This document shows positions 1-7,999 of a DNA stretch of 64,000 bases, piece by piece. Below the pieces are notes generated by a model. That model was not told where the DNA came from and searched no databases. It saw nothing but the letters and a program-made list of their open reading frames with translations. Source of the DNA: Crystallibacter permensis. GTDB taxonomy: Bacteria > Actinomycetota > Actinomycetes > Actinomycetales > Micrococcaceae. The stretch covers positions 62,001 through 126,000 of the forward strand of contig NZ_JAODLR010000001.1 of NCBI RefSeq assembly GCF_025960875.1. Reading direction: 5' to 3'. Both the position numbers and the translations under genes were made by a program. The first letter of the stretch is position 1. The number at the start of each line of letters is the position of its first letter.

Positions 1-2
1 AC

Positions 3-1370
3 CGCCGGGTGGAAATCACCGGGCCGGTGGAGAAGAAGATGACCATCAACGCCCTCAACTCCGGCGCGAAGGTCTGGCTCGCGGACATGGAAGATTCCTC
101 CACCCCGTCCTGGTCCAACGTCATCAACGGGCAGCTGAACCTCACCGATGTGCTGGACAGGAAGATCGACTTCACCTCCCCGGAGGGCAAGGAGTACAAG
201 GTCCACGGCACGCGCCTGACCGACCTGCCCACCATTGTGGTGCGGCCGCGCGGCTGGCACCTGCCGGAGAAGCACATGCTGGTCGGCGGCGAGCCGGTTG
301 CCGGCGGGATCGTGGACTTCGGCCTCTACTTCTTCCACAACGCCCAGCGGCTGATCGCCCAGGGCCGCGGACCCTACTTCTACCTGCCGAAGATCGAGAA
401 CCACCTCGAGGCACGGCTGTGGAACGACATCTTCATCCTGGCCCAGGACATGCTGGACATCCCGCAGGGCACCATCCGCGCCACCGTCCTGATCGAAACC
501 ATCACGGCCGCGTTCGAGATGGAGGAGATCCTCTACGAACTGCGCGAGCACGCTTCGGGCCTGAACGCCGGCCGCTGGGACTACATCTTCTCGGTGATCA
601 AGAACTTCCGCACCCGCGGCGCCCGGTACGTGATGCCGGACCGTACGCAGGTGACCATGACCGCTCCGTTCATGCGCTCCTACACCGAGCAGCTGGTGCG
701 GGCCTGCCACCGCCGCGGTGCAATGGCTATCGGCGGCATGGCGGCCTTCATCCCGAACCGCCGCGACCCGGAAGCCAACTCCATCGCGATGGAGAAGGTC
801 CGCGCGGACAAGACCCGCGAAGCCAACGACGGTTTCGACGGCTCCTGGGTGGCGCACCCGGACCTGGTGCCGGTGGCCCGCGACGTGTTCGACTCCGTGC
901 TCGGCGGACGGCCCAACCAGATCGAGCGCCGGCGCGAGGACGTCACGCCCGATGACCGCGGCCTGCTGAACATCGCCGGCACGGAGGGAAAGATCACCGA
1001 GCGCGGCATCCGCACCAACATCGAGGTAGGCATCCGCTACATCGAGTCCTGGCTGCGGGGCAACGGCGCGGTGGCCATCCACAACCTGATGGAGGACGCC
1101 GCCACCGCGGAAATCTCCCGCTCACAGATCTGGCAGTGGATCCGCCAGTCCGCCATCACCGATGAAGGCGAGATCATCAGCCTGGACTGGGTGCAGCGGC
1201 TGCTGGACGAAGAATTCGCCAAGCTGCCGCGCTTCGAAGACGACCTCTTCGACGACGCACGCGAGATCTTCGAGGAAGTGGCCCTCGGCGAAGAGTTCCC
1301 CGCCTTCCTCACCGTCCCGGCCTACGAGCGCTACCTGCACGAAAAGCGCGAAGAGCTCGTCGCCGCCTAA
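3..1370 (+). CDS. aceB: Malate synthase A, 5'-truncated by the window edge
   Basis: This enzyme condenses glyoxylate and acetyl-CoA to malate, the second step of the glyoxylate shunt, in the cytoplasm. The frame is open from the first bases, so the true start lies upstream. About 455 of the usual 530-540 residues are present. Visible family features are [14 protein letters not shown] near the start, [12 protein letters not shown], the active-site strand [22 protein letters not shown], and the C-terminal [21 protein letters not shown] region. No isocitrate lyase gene is visible because upstream sequence is missing. A GC-rich hairpin follows the stop codon. Identification is firm; only the start is unknown. 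Confidence 0.95.
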   Translation, partial: RRVEITGPVEKKMTINALNSGAKVWLADMEDSSTPSWSNVINGQLNLTDVLDRKIDFTSPEGKEYKVHGTRLTDLPTIVVRPRGWHLPEKHMLVGGEPVAGGIVDFGLYFFHNAQRLIAQGRGPYFYLPKIENHLEARLWNDIFILAQDMLDIPQGTIRATVLIETITAAFEMEEILYELREHASGLNAGRWDYIFSVIKNFRTRGARYVMPDRTQVTMTAPFMRSYTEQLVRACHRRGAMAIGGMAAFIPNRRDPEANSIAMEKVRADKTREANDGFDGSWVAHPDLVPVARDVFDSVLGGRPNQIERRREDVTPDDRGLLNIAGTEGKITERGIRTNIEVGIRYIESWLRGNGAVAIHNLMEDAATAEISRSQIWQWIRQSAITDEGEIISLDWVQRLLDEEFAKLPRFEDDLFDDAREIFEEVALGEEFPAFLTVPAYERYLHEKREELVAA

Positions 1371-1375
1371 ACCGT

Positions 1376-1425
1376 CCGGCGGCCGGGGAGGACCATCGGC
1401 CAGCAACTGCCCTCCCCGCCGCCGG
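1376..1425 (+). terminator. GC-rich hairpin after aceB
   Basis: Arms at 1376-1391 and 1411-1425 pair over about 15 bp with one bulged C, directly after the aceB stop codon. There is no T-run, as is common for actinobacterial terminators. Confidence 0.55.
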
Positions 1426-1433
1426 CCTGAACT

Positions 1434-1507
1434 TTCCGCAGAGCCGTCCGGTCCATCATTCGCCACAGTTTGCCCGAAAGCCGGGCGGACCGGATGGCTG
1501 TGCGGAA
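1434..1507. repeat. Long near-perfect inverted repeat
   Basis: The arms are 1434-1454 and 1487-1507, with 19 of 21 positions complementary around a 32-base loop. It is longer than needed for a terminator and sits after a separate hairpin. Its function is unknown. Confidence 0.6.
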
Positions 1508-1530
1508 GCAATAACTAAATGAATAGGAGG

Positions 1531-1558
1531 ATGCCCCGGGCCATACGGTCCGGGGCAT
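1531..1558. terminator. Compact bidirectional hairpin
   Basis: Twelve-base arms (1531-1542 and 1547-1558) pair with one G-T wobble and a 4-base loop. It may serve transcripts arriving from either side. Confidence 0.4.
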
Positions 1559-1707
1559 CGTCTTACCGGCGTCCGTTGCGTTCGGCGAAGCGGTCAAGGG
1601 CAGTTAGCACCTCGGGAGACCGCCACATCTTTCCCCGCCAGCGCATATTCCGGCCGGGCCCCATTTCCGGAGTCCCGGGCGCCATCCGACGATCCCGTCG
1701 AGTTAAC

Positions 1708-1734
1708 ATCATCACTTGACTCGGAAGTGATGAT
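1708..1734. repeat. Perfect 10-bp inverted repeat, terminator or operator
   Basis: Arms ATCATCACTT (1708-1717) and AAGTGATGAT (1725-1734) flank a 7-base loop. It lies 20 bases past the end of the SRPBCC gene on the minus strand, which fits a terminator. Its AT-rich arms would also fit a regulator site. Confidence 0.5.
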
Positions 1735-1754
1735 TCGACACCCACGCTGGGTGC

Positions 1755-2252
1755 TCAGATGGGAGCCGGCGCGGCGATGACGGCGTCGATCTGGCCCATG
1801 GCCTCCTTCATTCCCTCTTCCATGCCCATTGCGAGCATCTTCTGCAGCTGCTCGGCAGACTCGAAACCGGACACCGTGGTCATTCGGGTCTTGCCGTCGA
1901 TATTTTCCAGGGTTACGGCGGCGTGGGTGATGCCCATGTCGTCCACAGGTGCCCAGTTCTCGTCGGCGAACCCGTCGTCGAACTCCAACCGGTTGGGCGC
2001 TTCGATGGCGGTGAATTTCCACCACCCGCGGGCCTTCTCTCCTTCGGGTCCGGTCATGTAGTAGTTGGCCTTGCCACCGGGCTCGAACTCATGCTTTTCG
2101 AAGGTGGCGGGCCAGGTGGGCGGACCCCACCAGCGCTCGAGCTGGCGCGGATCCTCCCAGATCTGCCAGACGCGCTCAACACTTGCGTCGAACTCCGCGA
2201 CGATGGTGAAGCGCAGCGCTTCGACGTCCTTTTCCGAACTGATAACCGGCAT
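1755..2252 (-). CDS. SRPBCC / AHSA1-domain protein
   Basis: A 165-residue START-like lipid- or ligand-binding fold protein of the AHSA1 (Aha1 C-terminal-like) group. Seen: a beta strand FTIVAEFDASVERVWQIWED, the WWGPPTWPATF core and a C-terminal helix. The start at 2252 was chosen because AGAAAGGG lies just upstream and the family begins near this residue; a longer frame to 2330 would overlap the upstream regulator. It is the second gene after an ArsR regulator, 13 bases downstream. This pairing is very common in actinobacteria, but the ligand is generally unknown. Confidence 0.85.
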   Translation of the reverse strand: MPVISSEKDVEALRFTIVAEFDASVERVWQIWEDPRQLERWWGPPTWPATFEKHEFEPGGKANYYMTGPEGEKARGWWKFTAIEAPNRLEFDDGFADENWAPVDDMGITHAAVTLENIDGKTRMTTVSGFESAEQLQKMLAMGMEEGMKEAMGQIDAVIAAPAPI

Positions 2253-2265
2253 GATGGTGCCCTTT

Positions 2266-2598
2266 CTATCCCTCAGCGAGAATGTCGTCGATCCGGGCAA
2301 CACGCTGTTGCCAGATCTCCTCGTAGTCATCGAGCAGCCGCCGCGCCCTTCTCAACCCTTCGAGATGAATCCGCACCATCTGCTCTCTTCCGCGCTTCTC
2401 CTTGGTGACAAGGGAAGCCCGCTCCAGCACCGCCACATGTTTTTGTACGGCGGCAAAACTCATGGCGTATTCGGCAGCCAACCCCGAAACGGAATACTCG
2501 CCGGTGAGGACCCGGGCGACAATGTCGCGGCGGGTGGCGTCGGCGAGCGCCTGGAACAGGCGGTCCAACTCGGAATCGGAAACTTGATCTACAACCAT
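2266..2598 (-). CDS. ArsR-family winged-helix repressor
   Basis: A 110-residue dimeric DNA-binding repressor. The N-terminal LFQALADATRRDIVARVL helix and the recognition region AEYAMSFAAVQKHVAVLERASLV (residues about 40-65) are typical of the ArsR group that accompanies SRPBCC proteins. No metal-binding CxC motif is present, so it is not a classic arsenic or cadmium sensor. The start codon lies inside a perfect 24-bp palindrome, which argues strongly for autoregulation. It heads a two-gene operon with the SRPBCC gene. Confidence 0.9.
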   Translation of the reverse strand: MVVDQVSDSELDRLFQALADATRRDIVARVLTGEYSVSGLAAEYAMSFAAVQKHVAVLERASLVTKEKRGREQMVRIHLEGLRRARRLLDDYEEIWQQRVARIDDILAEG

Positions 2599-2610
2599 TT
2601 GGTTGTAGAT
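2587..2610. promoter_or_regulatory. Perfect palindromic ArsR operator
   Basis: Arms ATCTACAACCA (2587-2597) and TGGTTGTAGAT (2600-2610) are exact reverse complements around two T residues. The site covers the regulator's start codon (2596-2598). Binding here would block both transcription and translation initiation. Confidence 0.75.
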
Positions 2611-2676
2611 TAGTCCTCCCTGGCAGCAGGGTCAATAGGTAGTGTCTGCCGAAAATTGGGGAGTGAAAATTGGGAG

Positions 2677-3327
2677 TTACGGAATGGAGGCCAGAACCAC
2701 CGGAGGGTGACCACCCCAGGTTCCGGTGAGGGTATTCCCGTGAGTGCCGGGTTCATCCGCCACGGGGATGCGGTACAGCGAAAGGGCCAGCAGTCCGGCA
2801 GTGATGGTGGTGACGGCACCCATGGTGGCGGGCACCGCCGTCGTAATTTGCGGGACTTCGGTGCCGGACGTGCCGCTGCCGCGCACGGTGACCGAACGCT
2901 CCAGGGGTTCGAGCGTGCCGTCTTTGTCGAGGAACTGCTCGGCCTCGGTGCCGCCCTGCAGAATTGCCGTGGCGAGTGCTGCCGCGAAGACCGGGTCGCC
3001 GCAGGCGTCGTAGATCCAGCGCTTGCCGAGCACGGAGTGTTCCATGGTGCCGGCGAGCCACGGTTCGGCGCCGTCCAGCGGTGCGCCGCGGTACGTCAGC
3101 GGCACCTGCAGGATGGTTCCGTCGTCGAGGCGCAGCAGGTGCACTTCCATCCCGATGTCGCCGGTGGGGTCGTCGAAGCGGTACGCGCCGATGGGCTCCA
3201 GCGTTAGGGGCTCCCCTGCCTCCGTACCCTGCTCCCCTATGTGCGGAAACCACGGCTGGCGGGGCAGCCATGATGCCAGGAGATCGATCTTGGAGGGATT
3301 CAGGACTGCGTCGTAAATAATGGCCAT
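2677..3327 (-). CDS. Maltokinase N-terminal-cap-like protein
   Basis: A 216-residue stand-alone protein resembling the N-terminal cap of actinobacterial maltokinases, often labelled '1,4-alpha-glucan branching protein' in databases. Recognisable blocks are [37 protein letters not shown], the [14 protein letters not shown] segment and [19 protein letters not shown] hydrophobic segment near residues 175-195 could be a membrane anchor or simply a core helix. The start at 3327 gives the canonical N-terminus. No kinase domain is present, so a catalytic role is not implied. It is divergent from the permease gene. Confidence 0.75.
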   Translation of the reverse strand: MAIIYDAVLNPSKIDLLASWLPRQPWFPHIGEQGTEAGEPLTLEPIGAYRFDDPTGDIGMEVHLLRLDDGTILQVPLTYRGAPLDGAEPWLAGTMEHSVLGKRWIYDACGDPVFAAALATAILQGGTEAEQFLDKDGTLEPLERSVTVRGSGTSGTEVPQITTAVPATMGAVTTITAGLLALSLYRIPVADEPGTHGNTLTGTWGGHPPVVLASIP

Positions 3328-3475
3328 TCCAGAAGCGTACGAGACTTCCTTTGCGCTGTGGGGTTGGCCACTGGAACCGCCGTCTGTGAGATTGGCCCAG
3401 CAGGACGGGAGTAACATTAAGCGGCCGCCTTTTTCTTTCCGGCCCTCCCCTTTCGTGAAACTAGGTACGTTTCCC

Positions 3476-4951
3476 ATGGCACAATTTGCCCAGGCACTCG
3501 CGCGCGGTCTGACAGTCCGCCACATCCGGTTCATGGCGCTCGGCTCGGCCATCGGCACCGGGCTGTTTTACGGCTCGGCCGCCGCCATCCAGGCTGCCGG
3601 CCCGGCCGTCCTGCTGGCCTACGCGATCGGCGGCGCCGCAGTCTTCCTGGTCATGCGGGCCTTGGGCGAGATGGCCGTGCGGCATCCGGTGTCCGGCTCC
3701 TTCGGGCAGTACGCGAGCCGCTATCTGGGCCCGTTCGCCGGCTTCATCACCGGCTGGACCTTCGCGTTCGAGATGGCGATCGTGGCGATTGCCGATGTGA
3801 CGGCGTTCGGCATCTACATGGGCTTCTGGTTCCCGGACGTACCGCGCTGGATCTGGATCCTCGCCGTCGTCTGCCTCATCGCCGCGCTGAACCTAATGCG
3901 GGTCAAGGTGTTCGGCGAGACCGAGTTCTGGCTGTCGATCATCAAGGTCGCCGCCATTATCGCGATGATCGCCGGCGGCGCCGCGATTGTGGTGTTCGGC
4001 TTCGGGCTGCCCGACGCGGCGAACCCCGGGCTGGGGACGATGCTCGCCTCGGGCGGTTTCTTCGCCAACGGTTTCTGGGGCCTTCTGGCTTCCTTCTCCA
4101 TTGTGATGTTCGCCTTCGGCGGGATCGAGACCATCGGCATCACCGCGGGCGAGGCAGAGAACCCGAAGAAGGCCATTCCGGCGGCGATCAACACCGTGCC
4201 GGTGCGCATCCTGCTCTTCTACGTATGCACGCTCGGTGTGCTCATGATGATCTTCCCGTGGAACCAGATCGACGGCGAGACCAGCCCGTTTGTACAGATC
4301 TTCGACGCGCTGGGCATTCCCGCCGCCGCGCACATCCTGAACGCCGTGGTCATCACCGCCGCGATTTCGGCCATCAACTCGGACACGTTCGGGGCCGGCC
4401 GGATGATGTACGGACTGGCGCAGCAGGGCCACGCGCCGGCTTCGTTCGCGCGGATCTCCCGGCACGGAGTGCCGTGGATGACGGTGGCGACGATGACGGC
4501 GGTACTGCTGGTCGGCGTCGTCCTCAATGTGCTGCTGCCCGAATCCCTGTTCCTGATCATCGCCTCGATCGCCACGTTCGCAACCGTGTGGGTGTGGCTG
4601 ATGATCCTGCTCTCGCACATCGCCATGAAGCGCGAGATTGCGCGGAAGAACATGCCGGCCTCCGAGTTCGGCGTGCCGTTCTGGCCGGTGGCGTCCTACG
4701 CGGCGCTGGCGTTCATGGTGTTCGTAGTGGTGCTGCTGGGCATCATGCCGGACACCCGTGTGGCCCTGGTTGTCGGGGTTGGGTGGATCGCGGTGCTGTT
4801 CGTGGCGTACCACGTCGGGGTCAAGGGCAAGGGCCATGTGCGGGCCGAACTGGTGGACGAAACCGGACAGGTCGGCGAGACTCCGGAGCGCTACCATGCT
4901 CGTCGGGATGCCGAGACCGGCACCGTCCGGCCGGAATACATCGACCGCTAG
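3476..4951 (+). CDS. Amino-acid permease, APC superfamily
   Basis: A 491-residue inner-membrane importer with about 12 hydrophobic segments. The N-terminal signature [20 protein letters not shown] and [13 protein letters not shown] blocks place it with the proline/GABA/histidine permeases (AAT family). The start at 3476 puts the protein 20 residues before the first membrane segment; the open frame extends back to 3320 but would overlap the divergent gene. The substrate cannot be read from sequence; a proline-specific or similar role is plausible. The stop lies 10 bases before the next gene. Confidence 0.85.
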   Translation: MAQFAQALARGLTVRHIRFMALGSAIGTGLFYGSAAAIQAAGPAVLLAYAIGGAAVFLVMRALGEMAVRHPVSGSFGQYASRYLGPFAGFITGWTFAFEMAIVAIADVTAFGIYMGFWFPDVPRWIWILAVVCLIAALNLMRVKVFGETEFWLSIIKVAAIIAMIAGGAAIVVFGFGLPDAANPGLGTMLASGGFFANGFWGLLASFSIVMFAFGGIETIGITAGEAENPKKAIPAAINTVPVRILLFYVCTLGVLMMIFPWNQIDGETSPFVQIFDALGIPAAAHILNAVVITAAISAINSDTFGAGRMMYGLAQQGHAPASFARISRHGVPWMTVATMTAVLLVGVVLNVLLPESLFLIIASIATFATVWVWLMILLSHIAMKREIARKNMPASEFGVPFWPVASYAALAFMVFVVVLLGIMPDTRVALVVGVGWIAVLFVAYHVGVKGKGHVRAELVDETGQVGETPERYHARRDAETGTVRPEYIDR

Positions 4952-4961
4952 GAATGTTGAC

Positions 4962-5669
4962 GTGTCCATGAAGATTGAGATCTGGTCCGACATTGCCTGC
5001 CCCTGGTGCTTCATCGGAAAGCGCCGCTTCGAGAAAGCCCTCGAGAAGTTCGAGCACAAGGACCAGATAGACGTCCAGTGGCGCAGCTACCAGCTGGACC
5101 CCACCCTGCCGGCGCACTATGACGGCACGGAGACCGAGTACCTGAGCCAGATGAAGGGCATGCCGCAGGACCAGGTCCGCCAGATGTTCGCGCATGTCAC
5201 GGAGCAGGCCGCCGGCGAAGGCCTGGCCTACGATTTCGACAAGATCGTGGTGGCCAACAGCTTTACTGCGCACCGCTTCCTGCACCTGGCCAAGGCGCAC
5301 AACCTGGACGCGCAAGCCAAGGAAGCGCTGCTGTCCGGCCATTTCGAACATGGCGAAGACATTGGCGACGTTGAGTATCTGGTGCGCACCGGCGTCGTAC
5401 TTGGTATGAACGAGGCGGAAATCCGCGAGGCGCTCGAGGGCGACCGCTACACCGAGGACGTACAGGCGGACATCGCCGAGGCCCGTGCGCTCGGCGTGAC
5501 CGGCGTGCCGTTCTTCGTGCTGGACCGTAAGTACGGGATCTCGGGCGCGCAGCCCACGGAGAGCTTCAGCCAGGCGCTGGCGCAGGCCTGGGCGGAACGC
5601 AATCCGCTCACCGTGCTTTCCGGAAACAACGACGACGGCGCCACCTGCGGCCCGGACGGCTGCAACTAA
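4962..5669 (+). CDS. DsbA-family oxidoreductase, FrnE-like
   Basis: A 235-residue cytoplasmic thioredoxin-fold protein. The CPWC active site occurs in SDIACPWCFIGKRRFE near the N-terminus, followed by the long helical insertion typical of FrnE and 2-hydroxychromene-2-carboxylate isomerase relatives. The cis-Pro loop GVTGVPFFV is present near residue 183. No signal peptide is visible. A GTG at 4962 has a GGA element eight bases upstream; ATG at 4968 is the alternative. The tail carries an extra CGPDGCN motif that could bind metal or form a second redox pair. Confidence 0.85.
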   Translation: MSMKIEIWSDIACPWCFIGKRRFEKALEKFEHKDQIDVQWRSYQLDPTLPAHYDGTETEYLSQMKGMPQDQVRQMFAHVTEQAAGEGLAYDFDKIVVANSFTAHRFLHLAKAHNLDAQAKEALLSGHFEHGEDIGDVEYLVRTGVVLGMNEAEIREALEGDRYTEDVQADIAEARALGVTGVPFFVLDRKYGISGAQPTESFSQALAQAWAERNPLTVLSGNNDDGATCGPDGCN

Positions 5670-5694
5670 CCGCACCCCTAGACCGGGGATAATT

Positions 5695-5728
5695 GCTGAT
5701 GGGCCGGGAGCTTTCCCGGCCCATCAGC
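5695..5728 (+). terminator. Perfect 15-bp stem terminator
   Basis: Arms 5695-5709 and 5714-5728 are exact complements around a GCTT loop, 25 bases after the DsbA-like gene. Confidence 0.8.
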
Positions 5729-5750
5729 GTGTGGGCGAAGGGAACAGTGC

Positions 5751-6956
5751 ATGAGCGGGAGCGGCCGGCAGTCCGGACAGCTCTGGACTAAGGACTTCGT
5801 TCTCGCGATCGCCGTCAACCTGTTCATCTCGATGGTCTTCTACCTGCTGATGACCTCGATGGCGCTCTACGCGGTGGAGCGGTTCCGGGCCTCTGACACC
5901 TTGGCCGGCCTGGCCTCCAGCTCCTTCATCATCGGCTCGGTGATGGCGCGGATTTTCGCCGGCTGGCTGCTCGATGTGGTGGGCCGACGCCGGTTGCTGC
6001 TGGCGGCGCTGCTGGTCTTCGTTGCCGCCTCACTGCTCTACATTCCGGCGGGCTCGCTGCCGCTGCTGCTGGCGCTGCGCATCATCCACGGCATGGCCTT
6101 CGGCGCTGGGAGCACCGCCGTCGCCGCCTCGGTACAGGCACTCATCCCGCCGGCGAGGCGGAGCGAGGGGACGGGTTACTTCGGCCTGTCGACCACGCTG
6201 TCCATCGCGCTGGGGCCGTTCCTGGCGGTGCTGCTCTCGGCCAGCGGCAGTTACACCGGCCTGTTCTTATTCTGTGCGGCGTGCTCGGTGGCCGCGTTCC
6301 TGATCGCCCTGACCATCCGCCTGCCGGAGCTGCCACAGCGGTCCGGACGAAAACGCGGAACCGGCCGGCGACGAATCTCGCTGGCCGCGGTGCTCGAACC
6401 GGACGCGCTACCGGTCTCAACGGTCATTCTGGCCTGCGGCGTGGCCTACTCCGGCTTCCTGGCCTTCCTCACCTCGTATGCACTCGAGCAGGGAATCGCC
6501 TCCGCAGCGAGCATGTTCTTCCTGGTCTACGCAGTGGCCGTGCTGGTCTCGCGCCTGTTCGTGGGCCGGATCCACGACCGCCGGGGCGACAACGCAGTTA
6601 TCTACCCCGCACTGGCCGTCTTCGCGGCGGGCCTCGGGTTGCTCGCCCTGGAGCCGGCCGTGTGGTCCATCGCCGCGGCCGGCGCGCTCAGCGGCCTCGG
6701 CTTCGGCACGTTGACACCCAGCGTTCAAGCCATTGCGGTTACCGAGGCGCCCGAAATGCGCCTCGGCACGGCGACTTCCACCTTCTACCTGATGCTCGAC
6801 CTGGGAGTCGGCGTGGGACCGGTGGTTCTCGGCGCCCTCCTGCCGTTGACGGGCTACCAAGGAATGTTCGGTGCGCTGTGCGTCCTGGTGCTTGCCGCCG
6901 TCGTGCTTTATTACGTGGTCCACGGCAGCAAGCACCGTCCGCCCAGGGCCGCCTGA
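5751..6956 (+). CDS. MFS transporter
   Basis: A 401-residue major facilitator with 12 predicted membrane segments. The loop 2-3 motif GWLLDVVGRRRLLL (residues 72-85) and the repeat in the second half, VGRIHDRRGDNAV, are the standard MFS A-motifs. A short basic linker RSGRKRGTGRRR separates the halves. The overall pattern resembles small-molecule efflux proteins, but the substrate is unknown. It ends three bases before a convergent gene, with no separate terminator between them. Confidence 0.85.
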   Translation: MSGSGRQSGQLWTKDFVLAIAVNLFISMVFYLLMTSMALYAVERFRASDTLAGLASSSFIIGSVMARIFAGWLLDVVGRRRLLLAALLVFVAASLLYIPAGSLPLLLALRIIHGMAFGAGSTAVAASVQALIPPARRSEGTGYFGLSTTLSIALGPFLAVLLSASGSYTGLFLFCAACSVAAFLIALTIRLPELPQRSGRKRGTGRRRISLAAVLEPDALPVSTVILACGVAYSGFLAFLTSYALEQGIASAASMFFLVYAVAVLVSRLFVGRIHDRRGDNAVIYPALAVFAAGLGLLALEPAVWSIAAAGALSGLGFGTLTPSVQAIAVTEAPEMRLGTATSTFYLMLDLGVGVGPVVLGALLPLTGYQGMFGALCVLVLAAVVLYYVVHGSKHRPPRAA

Positions 6957-6959
6957 ATC

Positions 6960-7634
6960 CTACTTGGCGACCTTGCTGGGTTCCGGCGAGAGCCGCGGAC
7001 AGCTCAAGGGCCCCGCAGTCAGGTCCACACGGTCTTCGGGCACGAGCTGCTTGAACTCCTTTCCGAGCACGACGTCCACGCTGGCGTCGGCGCGCTGATC
7101 CGCAACGTATTCCGTTTCTGGAATGTTCCGCTGCAGGTTGAAGGCGTTGGCCTCCCCGGCAGGACCGGAAATGACGACGGCGGTGACGCCGCTATGGCTT
7201 ATCCGTTTCGAGGCGACTTCGCCGATCTGGTAACCGCGTTTGGCAAGCAGGCCGGAGGTCTGGCCAGCCAGGCCTTCCTCCTGCGTGCCGTTATATACGT
7301 TGACGGTAATGGAATCGGTCGGCGGGTATTCGTGCACGGCTGCAGGGCACGTCGCCTCCGGTGCCGGGGTATGGGACCAGCCCGGAATCTTGAAGTCGCC
7401 GCGCACCACAGCCAGGGCAGTAAGGACGGCGGCAATGATGAGAGCCACCAGCAGCGTCAGGACAACTCCGTGCAGGATCTTCCGGTGGGTATAGACCTCC
7501 GGCTTCTCCACTTCGCCGACGTCTGCGAAGACCTCGTCCAGATCGTCCTCGGTGATGATGTTGCGGCCCTGCAAGCGCAGTGTTTCCTTCGGTTTCCGCT
7601 TCGGCTTCCGGGGCAGGTGCGAGCGATTAGTCAT
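6960..7634 (-). CDS. LytR_C-domain single-pass membrane protein
   Basis: A 224-residue protein with a basic cytoplasmic N-terminus, one membrane segment (VVLTLLVALIIAAVLTALAVV, about residues 54-75) and an extracytoplasmic LytR/CpsA/Psr C-terminal (LytR_C) domain containing ITVNVYNGTQEEGLAGQ and IRISH-type turns. The catalytic LCP domain is absent. Stand-alone LytR_C proteins such as mycobacterial VirR/CeiA are linked to envelope integrity; a similar role is inferred. Its ATG overlaps the end of the upstream gene by eight bases, implying translational coupling. Confidence 0.8.
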   Translation of the reverse strand: MTNRSHLPRKPKRKPKETLRLQGRNIITEDDLDEVFADVGEVEKPEVYTHRKILHGVVLTLLVALIIAAVLTALAVVRGDFKIPGWSHTPAPEATCPAAVHEYPPTDSITVNVYNGTQEEGLAGQTSGLLAKRGYQIGEVASKRISHSGVTAVVISGPAGEANAFNLQRNIPETEYVADQRADASVDVVLGKEFKQLVPEDRVDLTAGPLSCPRLSPEPSKVAK

Positions 7635-7959
7635 CGATGACCAGCACCCGGGCGTGCAGGACCGCGCGCTGGTGCAGGGCTGTGCGGACCGCCCGGTGGA
7701 GGCCGTCTTCGAGGTACAACTTGCCCTGCCACTGGACCACGTGCGGGAACAGATCGCCGAAGAACGTGGAGTCCTCGGCCAGCAGGGCCTCCAGGTCGAG
7801 CGTGCTCTTGGTGGTGATGAGCTCATCGAGCCGGACCTGGCGCGGCGCTACGCTGGCCCAGTCCTTGGGGCTCTCGTAACCATGGTCAGGATATGGGCGG
7901 CTGTCGCCTACGGCTTTGAAGATCACCAATCCAGCGTAGAGAAGACACGCGCCGAACAA
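7627..7959 (-). CDS. Conserved actinobacterial protein coupled to LytR_C gene
   Basis: I do not recognise a function. The 110-residue protein has a short hydrophobic N-terminus (ACLLYAGLVIFKAV), then a conserved soluble part: RQVRLDELITTKSTLDLEALL, FFGDLFPHVVQWQGKLYLEDG and HRAVRTALHQRAVLHARVLV. Similar proteins sit beside LytR_C genes in relatives, and some are annotated as VapB-type antitoxins; no toxin partner is visible here. The start appears to be TTG at 7959, since the frame is closed just upstream; a GTG about 25 bases further in is possible. It overlaps the next gene by eight bases. Confidence 0.65.
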   Translation of the reverse strand: MFGACLLYAGLVIFKAVGDSRPYPDHGYESPKDWASVAPRQVRLDELITTKSTLDLEALLAEDSTFFGDLFPHVVQWQGKLYLEDGLHRAVRTALHQRAVLHARVLVIDD

Positions 7960-7999
7960 AACATTTCATCCGGCGCGTGCCCTTCTTGTACCCAAAAGG

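Larger units (their letters stand above)
1371..1754. other. Intergenic region rich in inverted repeats
   Basis: This 384-base gap has no convincing gene. It holds the aceB terminator hairpin, a 21-bp-arm inverted repeat at 1434-1507 with two mismatches, a compact hairpin at 1531-1558 and a perfect 10-bp-arm repeat at 1708-1734. A short minus-strand frame at 1563-1745 with GC-rich third positions is the only weak coding candidate. Confidence 0.6.

Noticed and set aside
1563-1745. A 60-codon minus-strand frame ending RWRGKMWRSPEVLTALDRFAERNGRR-like
   Set aside because: Third positions are GC-rich, but there is no good ribosome site and the start overlaps an inverted repeat. Kept only as a weak candidate.
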